The notes under the pieces: generated by a model | What the model saw: only the letters and a program-made list of their open reading frames with translations | What the model was told of the DNA's origin: nothing | The model's database searches: none | In this document: in pieces, positions 1-5,071 of the stretch | How the letters are laid out: the number at the start of each line of letters is the position of its first letter | How positions within the stretch are numbered: position 1 is the first letter of the stretch | From: Limnohabitans sp. | Lineage (GTDB): Bacteria > Pseudomonadota > Gammaproteobacteria > Burkholderiales > Burkholderiaceae_C | Assembly: GCA_030729445.1 (NCBI GenBank) | Contig: JANQXJ010000240.1 | Span: 1-12,884 of the forward strand | Direction of reading: 5' to 3' | Length of the DNA: 12,884 nt | Translations under genes and position numbers: made by a program

Positions 1-21
1 GTCACCCCGGTCTTGTGCTTT

Positions 22-116
22 GTCATCCCGGCCTTGAGCCGGGATCCAGTGCACGCAGTGGGTATTCGCAAAGGGCATCGGATCACACTGGATCCCGGGT
101 CTTCGCCCGGGATGAC
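22..116. repeat. REP-like palindromic intergenic repeat, two inverted hairpin units
   Basis: Two inverted units of about 30 bases face each other. The left unit (22-51) begins GTCATCCCGG and ends GGATCCAGTG. The right unit (86-116) is nearly its reverse complement, ending CCCGGGATGAC. Each unit also folds on itself: 25-32 pairs with 38-45 (8 bp stem, loop CTTGA), and 92-99 pairs with 106-113 (8 bp stem, loop TCTTCG). About 34 bases separate the units. Bases 1-10 (GTCACCCCGG) resemble the start of another, damaged unit. This arrangement is typical of REP/BIME-type elements. No transposase is nearby and the element codes for nothing. It lies about 90 bases upstream of the globin gene. Confidence 0.78.
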
Positions 117-206
117 TCAAGAACCTGGACCGCATGAGGCATCGACTTTGACCGGCCGGACCCATGCCAAGCCAAGGCCCTTTGCAACACGTCACAATGG
201 ATTGCT

Positions 207-611
207 ATGAACACCGAAGAAAAGCCCCCATTTGAAACGCCCTTTGCCTGGATCGGCGGCGAAGCGGTGGTGCGTGCCCTGGCCGACCGTTTTTATGACC
301 TGATGGACATGGAGCCAGGCTACAAGGCTTTGCGAGACGCACACGGCAGCAGCCTGGACGGTGCCCGCGACAAACTGTTCTGGTTTTTGTGTGGCTGGCT
401 GGGTGGGCCCGAGCATTACACCGAGCGTTTTGGCCACCCGCGTTTGCGCATGCGCCACATGCCGTTTTCGATTGGGGTGCTCGAGCGCGACCAGTGGCTG
501 GCCTGCATGGACCAGGCCATGACCGAATTGGGTGTGGACCCGGCGCTGCGCGAGCGCCTGAACGCCAGTTTCTTCAAGACCGCCGACTGGATGCGCAACC
601 GGGGCGCGTGA
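207..611 (+). CDS. Group II truncated hemoglobin (2-over-2 globin)
   Basis: This 134-residue protein matches the group II truncated hemoglobins, small haem proteins of the cytoplasm that bind O2 and, in characterised members, take part in NO, peroxide or sulfide chemistry. Visible marks are the B-helix FY pair (F29-Y30, the B9/B10 positions that shape the distal pocket), the motif LRDAH at 42-46, the proximal haem ligand histidine in RMRHMPF (H84), and the group II tryptophan in RDQWL (W97, position G8). The length is normal. The ATG at 207 has only a weak upstream TGGA as ribosome site. A Smr-domain gene starts 61 bases downstream on the same strand, so the two may be cotranscribed. The physiological substrate cannot be told from sequence. 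Confidence 0.9.
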   Translation: MNTEEKPPFETPFAWIGGEAVVRALADRFYDLMDMEPGYKALRDAHGSSLDGARDKLFWFLCGWLGGPEHYTERFGHPRLRMRHMPFSIGVLERDQWLACMDQAMTELGVDPALRERLNASFFKTADWMRNRGA

Positions 612-672
612 CGCGCCTGCGATCTTTCTTGTGCGCTGAATACGCCCCCATGCCCAGCCCGGAGCCCCTCCT

Positions 673-1311
673 GTGAAAATCAATGCGCTGCAAGACCTGA
701 AGAAAGTGCGCCAGAAGCTGGCAGAGGCCCACGCGCAAGCCCAAGCACTGGCTGCTGCCCAGGCGCTGGCCGCGCGTCAGCGCGAGGCCGAAAGCAACTT
801 GTTTGTGCGTGCCGTGGGGGCCGTGCAGCGCTTGCCTGTGCACGACCAAGTCCAGCTGGACGGCCCCAGCCCCGCGCCCATTGCGCACCAACGCCAAAAA
901 GACAACGAGGCGGTGCTGCGCGATTGCTTGAGTGACGAGTTCGACGCCAGCACTTTGCTCGACACCGACGACGCCTTGAGTTTTCGCCGCCCGGGCATTG
1001 GGCGCGATGTGATCCACAAACTCCGCAAAGGCGATTGGTCGATCCAGCGCGAGATCGATTTGCATGGCCTGCGCAGCGACGAAGCCCGTGTGGCCTTGGC
1101 CGAGTTCATCCGCCTGGCGCACCGACAAGGCGTGCGTTGCTTGCGTGTGGTGCATGGCAAGGGCTTAGGCTCACCGGGTAAAACCCCGGTGCTCAAGTCC
1201 AAGGTGCACAGTTGGTTGATTCAAAAAGACCAGGTGATGGCTTTTGTGCAGGCCAAGCCCGCAGAAGGTGGGGCGGGGGCCTTGGTGGTTTTGCTCAAGC
1301 CGGGCGGCTGA
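673..1311 (+). CDS. Smr-domain protein (SmrA/SmrB-like)
   Basis: A 212-residue protein with a C-terminal Smr (small MutS-related) domain. The two signature motifs are intact: DLHGL (residues 129-133) and VHGKGLGS (160-167). Before them, the segment RKGDWSIQREID resembles the lead-in seen in the proteobacterial stand-alone Smr proteins SmrA and SmrB. Some relatives are endonucleases; E. coli SmrB cleaves mRNA at collided ribosomes. Which subtype this is cannot be settled here. Residues 8-40 are rich in Ala, Gln, Arg and Lys and look helical or coiled-coil. The start is GTG at 673, supported by GGAG at 661-664 with 8 bases of spacing. The stop lies 10 bases from the convergent apaH stop. Role on ribosomes is inferred from family only. 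Confidence 0.88.
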   Translation: MKINALQDLKKVRQKLAEAHAQAQALAAAQALAARQREAESNLFVRAVGAVQRLPVHDQVQLDGPSPAPIAHQRQKDNEAVLRDCLSDEFDASTLLDTDDALSFRRPGIGRDVIHKLRKGDWSIQREIDLHGLRSDEARVALAEFIRLAHRQGVRCLRVVHGKGLGSPGKTPVLKSKVHSWLIQKDQVMAFVQAKPAEGGAGALVVLLKPGG

Positions 1312-1331
1312 GCGTCTGCTTTCAGCCCGGC
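1299..1331. terminator. Possible bidirectional hairpin between smr and apaH
   Basis: GCCGGGC at 1299-1305 is the exact reverse complement of GCCCGGC at 1325-1331. In an alternative pairing, GGCTGA (1306-1311) pairs with TCAGCC (1322-1327), so both stop codons lie in the stem. No T-tract follows on either strand, so this is not a canonical intrinsic terminator. It may slow polymerase or protect the 3' ends of the two convergent transcripts. Confidence 0.4.
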
Positions 1332-2149
1332 ACCTGCGCCTGAGCGCAGGCCACCTGAACCCGCGTGTGCTGCCCGTCTTCTCCCAGGCGCATGGCGCTC
1401 AGGCAACCTCCCCAGACGCAACCGGTGTCCAAAGACCACACATCAGGGCGCCCCAGCCAACCCAGCGTGGACCAATGGCCAAAGGCCACCGTGATGTCGG
1501 CCGTGCGCCGCCCCGGCACATCGAACCAGGGCATGAAGCCTTGCGGCGCTTGTGCGGCGCTGTCTTTGGTGGCGAATTCCATGGTGCCATCGGCCGAACA
1601 AAAGCGCAGACGCGTCAAGGCGTTGACCACCACCCGCCAACGGTTCAGCCCCGTCAAGTCATCTTGCCAGGCCGCAGGCTCGTTGCCATACATGTGGGCC
1701 AAAAAATGAGGCAGGTCCGGTCCACGCAAAACGGTTTGCACTTCCTTGGCCAAGGCCAAGGTCTGCGCCAGGGTCCAGCTGGGCAAGACCCCCGCATGGA
1801 CCGACAACACCCCGTGGGACCACAGGGCCAGATGCTGCTGGCGCAGCCAGTCGATCAGGGCAGTACGGTCGGGCGCATGAAGCAGACCATCGAGTGTGTC
1901 CAGCCGCTTGGTGCGGCTGAAGCCCATCGCCACCGCCAAGGCATGCAAATCGTGGTTGCCCAGCAGGCATTCCACACTGCCTTGCAGCGCCATCAAGCGG
2001 CGCAGCACGCCTGCAGAGTCCGGGCCTCGGTTGACCAGGTCGCCCAAGACGATCAAGTGATCGCGGCTGGGCGAAAAAGCCACCTCGTCCAGCAAACGTG
2101 CCAAGGGCGCGTCGCAGCCTTGTATGTCACCGACCCAATAAACCGCCAT
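1322..2149 (-). CDS. apaH: Symmetrical diadenosine tetraphosphatase (Ap4A hydrolase)
   Basis: ApaH splits diadenosine tetraphosphate into two ADP in the cytoplasm, and in E. coli also removes Np4 caps from RNA. The 275-residue length is close to E. coli ApaH. The metallophosphoesterase motifs appear in order: GDIQGC (7-12), GDLVNRGPD (36-44), GNHD (64-67), VHAG (117-120) and GHW (224-226), followed by the late motif DTGCVWGG (241-248). All expected metal-binding Asp, Asn and His residues are present. The ATG at 2149 is preceded by AAGGG at good spacing. The gene stands alone on the minus strand, divergent from the H-NS-like gene and convergent with smr. The family is well defined and the call is firm. 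Confidence 0.95.
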   Translation of the reverse strand: MAVYWVGDIQGCDAPLARLLDEVAFSPSRDHLIVLGDLVNRGPDSAGVLRRLMALQGSVECLLGNHDLHALAVAMGFSRTKRLDTLDGLLHAPDRTALIDWLRQQHLALWSHGVLSVHAGVLPSWTLAQTLALAKEVQTVLRGPDLPHFLAHMYGNEPAAWQDDLTGLNRWRVVVNALTRLRFCSADGTMEFATKDSAAQAPQGFMPWFDVPGRRTADITVAFGHWSTLGWLGRPDVWSLDTGCVWGGCLSAMRLGEDGQHTRVQVACAQAQVPG

Positions 2150-2178
2150 GACTGCCCTTCATTTGATCTGCATAAAAA

Positions 2179-2216
2179 CACAATTCCAATAGGGAATATT
2201 GTGATTCACATTCCAA
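2179..2216. promoter_or_regulatory. Repeated ATTCC/GGAAT motifs upstream of apaH
   Basis: The stretch holds ATTCC (2183-2187), GGAAT (2193-2197) and ATTCC (2210-2214), which form two overlapping inverted repeats. The small palindrome GTGATTCAC lies between the last two at 2201-2209. Read as direct repeats, CACAATTCCAA and CACATTCCAA occur 28 bases apart. The position, 30-67 bases upstream of the apaH start, fits a promoter or operator. No regulator can be named and no strong -35/-10 pair is seen. Confidence 0.3.
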
Positions 2217-2222
2217 GTCGAT

Positions 2223-2247
2223 TATCAGGGTGATGGCGCACCTGATA
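2223..2247. promoter_or_regulatory. Inverted repeat between apaH and the H-NS-like gene
   Basis: TATCAGG (2223-2229) and CCTGATA (2241-2247) are perfect 7-base inverted arms around an 11-base centre. Two further pairs (TG with CA) form if one G is bulged out. The element lies about midway between the divergent apaH and H-NS-like starts. No T-tract follows, so an operator is more likely than a terminator. A second short palindrome, TTCAATTGAA, is at 2298-2307. The function is unknown. Confidence 0.35.
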
Positions 2248-2352
2248 CACCTTGTGGGTAAAGATGGCCCTGAAGTATGAATCTCGATGGGTATTCTTTC
2301 AATTGAAGTCAAATAACTGTTATCGAAGTCGGTGAAATAAGTGGATCTGATG

Positions 2353-2358
2353 TATATT
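2353..2358 (+). promoter_or_regulatory. Possible -10 box of the H-NS-like gene
   Basis: TATATT at 2353-2358 differs from the sigma-70 -10 consensus at one position and would place the transcript start about 25 bases before the ATG. No convincing -35 box is found 16-18 bases upstream. The surrounding sequence is AT-rich compared with the flanking genes. Such promoters are often self-repressed by H-NS, but that is inference here. Confidence 0.3.
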
Positions 2359-2389
2359 CGAGCGTTTTTATTATTTAAAGGAGTTGATT

Positions 2390-2689
2390 ATGTCCATGTC
2401 ATACAAAGAGTTATTGCAAAAGCGCGAAGCCTTGGAGCAAGAAATTGCCCAAGCCCGTCAAAATGAAATTGCCAGTGCAGTGGCCAAGGTGCGCGAGTTG
2501 GTGGCCGAGTATGGCTTGACCGCTCAAGACGTTTTTCCTGGCCGTGGCACCAAATCCTCGGCACCCAAGTCTGCCAGCAAAGTGGCCGCCAAATACCGTG
2601 ATCCAGCCACGGGCCAAACATGGACAGGCCGCGGTAAAGCGCCAAAATGGATCGAAGGCCAGGACCGTACGCCCTTCATGATTGCCTGA
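2390..2689 (+). CDS. H-NS family nucleoid-associated protein (short, BpH3-like)
   Basis: This 99-residue protein has the two-part layout of H-NS proteins. An N-terminal helical, charged oligomerisation region (about residues 4-40) is followed by a basic Ser/Lys/Ala linker (51-67) and a C-terminal DNA-binding domain. The hallmark of that domain is present: KYRDPATGQTWTGRGKAPKW at 68-87, with the core loop TGRGKAPKW at 79-87 that enters the minor groove of AT-rich DNA. Such proteins compact DNA and silence foreign or surface-related genes. I chose the ATG at 2390 because AAAGGAG at 2377-2383 lies 6 bases ahead; an in-frame TTG at 2384 would directly abut that site. The gene is monocistronic, closed by a clear terminator at 2773-2794. 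The next gene is an RfaH-like antiterminator. Confidence 0.93.
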   Translation: MSMSYKELLQKREALEQEIAQARQNEIASAVAKVRELVAEYGLTAQDVFPGRGTKSSAPKSASKVAAKYRDPATGQTWTGRGKAPKWIEGQDRTPFMIA

Positions 2690-2772
2690 TTCACCTCATC
2701 CGGTATCATCACGTACCGAACCACATGAATTGAATTTGATTTTCATTTTTGATGTTTTCGGATCGTGACAAT

Positions 2773-2794
2773 AAACCCCGCCGAGGCGGGGTTT
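2773..2794 (+). terminator. Rho-independent terminator of the H-NS-like gene
   Basis: AAACCCCGCC (2773-2782) pairs perfectly with GGCGGGGTTT (2785-2794), giving a GC-rich stem with a very tight turn. The tail TTTGCTGTTT follows. It lies about 85 bases past the stop. The A-rich left flank means it could also act on the minus strand, but no minus-strand gene ends here. Confidence 0.85.
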
Positions 2795-2836
2795 GCTGTT
2801 TCAGGCTGCTTTATAGAGCTTGTTCGGTCATGGTTC

Positions 2837-2866
2837 TTATAAGGGTTCAACAAGGTTGAACGGTAG
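2837..2866 (+). promoter_or_regulatory. Candidate leader region of the RfaH-like gene: -10-like box, inverted repeat, CGGTAG
   Basis: TTATAA at 2837-2842 resembles a -10 box. It is followed by a perfect inverted repeat, GTTCAAC-AAG-GTTGAAC (2845-2861), that would lie at the start of the transcript. Overlapping its last base is CGGTAG (2861-2866), identical to the core of the E. coli ops element (GGCGGTAG) to which RfaH is recruited. It is followed at once by GAA and the ATG at 2870. A good -35 box is not visible. Operator, attenuator and chance are all possible readings. Confidence 0.35.
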
Positions 2867-2869
2867 GAA

Positions 2870-3418
2870 ATGGGTATTCTTTTGAATTCTGAAGCAGTTG
2901 ATATGGATGAGCAGGGCTTGAGCCGTTGGTATCTGGCTTATACCAAGCCTAAACAGGAATCTGTCGCACAGTTCAATTTAGAACAGCAGGGGTTCGAGGT
3001 CTATTTGCCTTTGTTTAAAAAATTCAAAAAAACCGAACAAGGTCCAGTCGCGCTGTTTGAGCCGATGTTTCCACGTTACATCCTGTTCAGGCCCAGTCGT
3101 CCAGAGCAAAGTATTTCAGCGGTTCGCAGCACCAAAGGCGTGACCACGCTGGTTCGATTTGGTTTTGAGCCAGCCTTGTTGCACGATGATGTGGTGCAAC
3201 GCATTCGTCAAGTTGAGCAATTGCGTGATCAGGCCACGATTGAAGACCTCAATCAATTCAAGCAGGGGCAAAAGGTGCGTCTGAAGCACACAGCCTTGGG
3301 TGACATTGAAGGATTGGTCCAAAACGTGTCCAGCAAACGGGTGGCTGTGCTGCTGGAGATTTTGGGGCGGCCCACGGTGGTGCAGGTAGATCACCATCAG
3401 GTTGAAGCCAGCGCTTAA
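2870..3418 (+). CDS. RfaH/NusG-family transcription antiterminator
   Basis: A 182-residue paralogue of NusG of the RfaH type. The N-terminal NGN domain, which clamps RNA polymerase, starts at WYLAYTKPKQE (20-30) and includes the typical FPRYILFR (67-74). The KOW-type C-terminal region covers FKQGQKVRLKHTALGDIEG (130-148), where NusG and RfaH contact ribosomal protein S10 or Rho. Known relatives help polymerase read through long capsule, LPS or exopolysaccharide operons. No such operon is in the window, though uppS is the convergent neighbour. The ATG at 2870 has AGGA close ahead; an in-frame ATG at 2903 (residue 12) would give the shorter N-terminus usual in RfaH and is a real alternative. 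RfaH and RfaH-like NusG paralogues of other subfamilies cannot be told apart here. Confidence 0.87.
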   Translation: MGILLNSEAVDMDEQGLSRWYLAYTKPKQESVAQFNLEQQGFEVYLPLFKKFKKTEQGPVALFEPMFPRYILFRPSRPEQSISAVRSTKGVTTLVRFGFEPALLHDDVVQRIRQVEQLRDQATIEDLNQFKQGQKVRLKHTALGDIEGLVQNVSSKRVAVLLEILGRPTVVQVDHHQVEASA

Positions 3419-3437
3419 AGCTTGGCTGGGCGCAGCT

Positions 3438-4250
3438 TCACAAAGGGGCAGAGGAGCCAAAGCGCCGGTCGCGTGTGGCAAACCAGGCCAGTGCCTTTTT
3501 GAGTGTTTCGGGCGAAAAGTCCGGCCACAATTCGTCGCAGAAAAAAAGTTCTGCATAAGCCGCTTGCCAAAGCAGGAAGTTGCTCACCCGTGACTCGCCA
3601 CCTGTGCGAATCAGCAAATCCACCTCGGGTGCGTTGGCCGTGCTGAGGTAGGGGGCCAAGGCTTCTTCGGTGAGGGCGTCTACCGATGTGTCGGGATGAG
3701 CTTTTTGCCAGGCTTTGGTGGCCTGGAGCATGTCCCAGCGGCCACCGTAGTTGGCGCAAATGTTCAAAGTGATGACTGAGTTGTTCGCTGTTTGGGCTTG
3801 TGCATCGGTGATGAGCGCTTGCAGTGACGGAGAAAATCGCCCTGTGTCACCGAGCACCTTCAAGCGCACCCCGTTGGTGTTCATGTTGCGAATTTCTTTT
3901 TTCAGGTAGGTCGTGAACAAGCCCATGAGGCTGCTGACCTCTTCTTCGGGGCGTTTCCAGTTCTCGGTGCTGAACGCAAACAGACTCAGTTGCGGAATGC
4001 CCAATTCACCGCAGGTTTTGACGATGTCGCGCACCCGCTGTGCGCCCGCTGCATGGCCCAAAGCGGCAGGCATGAAGCGCTTTTTGGCCCAGCGGCGATT
4101 GCCGTCCATGATGATGGCAATGTGCTGTGGCAAAGATGGGTTGGGAGAAATTGACAACAGAGGAGCTCTTTTTGGAACAGGGTCTGATTTTAGTGGCACT
4201 GTGGCTGTGTCCGAGCAGTCGAGTGCAGTGACCGGTTTGTTCACGCCCAA
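3438..4250 (-). CDS. uppS: Isoprenyl transferase (undecaprenyl diphosphate synthase)
   Basis: UppS condenses isopentenyl diphosphate units onto farnesyl diphosphate to make the C55 carrier lipid used for peptidoglycan, LPS and capsule precursors. The cis-prenyltransferase motifs are clear: MDGNRRWA (48-55, with catalytic Asp49), GHAAGA (65-70), FSTENWKRP (93-101) and RTGGESRVSNFLLWQ (215-229), which carries the substrate-binding arginines. The longest frame starts at TTG 4250 (270 residues) without a ribosome site. A TTG at 4157 has AAGAG upstream and gives 239 residues, near the usual family length, so the first 31 residues may not be translated. In most proteobacteria uppS lies in the frr-uppS-cdsA-dxr cluster. 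Here it stands alone, so this may be a second copy or a relocated one. Confidence 0.92.
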   Translation of the reverse strand: MGVNKPVTALDCSDTATVPLKSDPVPKRAPLLSISPNPSLPQHIAIIMDGNRRWAKKRFMPAALGHAAGAQRVRDIVKTCGELGIPQLSLFAFSTENWKRPEEEVSSLMGLFTTYLKKEIRNMNTNGVRLKVLGDTGRFSPSLQALITDAQAQTANNSVITLNICANYGGRWDMLQATKAWQKAHPDTSVDALTEEALAPYLSTANAPEVDLLIRTGGESRVSNFLLWQAAYAELFFCDELWPDFSPETLKKALAWFATRDRRFGSSAPL

Positions 4251-4426
4251 AATTCAGCTTGAATTGTCTGGGCGCTCCAGGCCTGTGTGACGAACGGTGG
4301 CTTTGGGCGGCAGGTGTTAAGGTGATCTTGTTGAAGTGCTTCTGTGCTTGGAACAAAGCAACCCATTCTGGGGCGCGTCGCTCATGTGCCGATGCTTTTT
4401 GCCACTGTCGCCCAAGGAGAGCCCCC
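4251..4426. other. Intergenic region between uppS and the Cys/His membrane protein gene
   Basis: This region separates two divergent genes (up to 269 bases if uppS starts at 4157). I find no RNA gene, clear sigma-70 promoter or strong inverted repeat. It must contain promoters for both genes, but none stands out. Frames open across it show no family resemblance. Confidence 0.5.
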
Positions 4427-5065
4427 ATGAACCCCCAAATTCAGGAATTTCTGGACCGTATCCAGCAGCTGGAAGCGGCCATTGAGCAAGAGGCCAAAAG
4501 CCGCCGCCAGCAGTGGCAGGCCGATTTTGAAGAGCGCAAGGTGCGCTTTGAAAAAGAGGTGCTGGCGCAGCAAAAGCGTTTCAAGGCAGGGTTGCTCGGA
4601 TACGTGCTCACCGCCGATTGGCGACATGTGCTGTGTGTGCCGTTTATTTACCCGGTGTTGGTGCCCATGCTGTTGCTGGACGCCTTCATCACGCTTTACC
4701 AATGGGTGTGTTTTCCTTTGTGTGGCATCCCCCGGGTTAAGCGTTCGGGGTATTTTGTTTATGACCGCACGCACCTGGCCTATTTGAACTGGCTGGAAAA
4801 AATCAACTGCGCGTATTGCTCTTATGGCAATGGCCTCATGGCTTATGGCCGCGAAGTGGTGGCCCTGACCGAGAAATACTGGTGCCCCATCAAGCACGCT
4901 CGCCGCAGGATGCAAGCGCATGGGCATTACCACGGCTTTGCAGATTATGGTGACGCCGAAAACTACCGAGCTGAATTGGTCCGCTTGCGCACCGAGCTCA
5001 AGGCCATGGCCGCTGCTGCAACTGCAAAGGCGGATGCTTCGGACCCGCCGGATTCAAAGCACTGA
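4427..5065 (+). CDS. Unrecognised membrane protein with Cys/His motifs
   Basis: I cannot name this 212-residue protein. Residues 1-52 are highly charged and look like a coiled coil. Residues 67-100 are strongly hydrophobic (one long or two short membrane helices). A soluble C-terminal part follows, containing NCAYCSYGNGL (127-137), YWCPIKHARR (151-160) and HGHYHGFADYGDAENYR (165-181). The pattern C128-x2-C131, C153, H157 and H165/H167/H169 could bind a metal or carry a disulfide. I have an impression, not verifiable here, that the CxYC and WCPIKH blocks recur in uncharacterised proteins of other bacteria. The ATG at 4427 is fixed by AAGGAGA at 4414-4420. The preceding 176 bases show no gene. 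The last 12 bases overlap the convergent gcr gene. Confidence 0.82.
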   Translation: MNPQIQEFLDRIQQLEAAIEQEAKSRRQQWQADFEERKVRFEKEVLAQQKRFKAGLLGYVLTADWRHVLCVPFIYPVLVPMLLLDAFITLYQWVCFPLCGIPRVKRSGYFVYDRTHLAYLNWLEKINCAYCSYGNGLMAYGREVVALTEKYWCPIKHARRRMQAHGHYHGFADYGDAENYRAELVRLRTELKAMAAAATAKADASDPPDSKH

Positions 5066-5071
5066 AGGCGG
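5045..5071. terminator. Possible bidirectional hairpin over the overlapping 3' ends
   Basis: CCGCC (5045-5049) pairs with GGCGG (5067-5071) and TTCA (5053-5056) with TGAA (5063-5066), with three unpaired bases on the left arm and a 6-base loop. Both stop codons, minus-strand TGA at 5054-5056 and plus-strand TGA at 5063-5065, sit in the inner stem. There is no T-tract, so terminator activity is uncertain. Confidence 0.35.

Noticed and set aside
22..116. CRISPR-like reading of the repeated units
   Set aside because: Only two units, in inverted rather than direct orientation, with no spacers or cas genes.
13..210. 65-residue open frame at the left edge
   Set aside because: It runs through the palindromic repeat and has no ribosome site; its translation is only the repeat read as protein.
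574..1202. Minus-strand open frames opposite the Smr gene
   Set aside because: They are shadows of a well-supported Smr-domain gene with GTG start and ribosome site.
1244..2233. 329-residue open frame on the plus strand
   Set aside because: It is antisense to apaH, whose motifs are complete, and its translation is low-complexity Gln/Arg/Pro-rich sequence.
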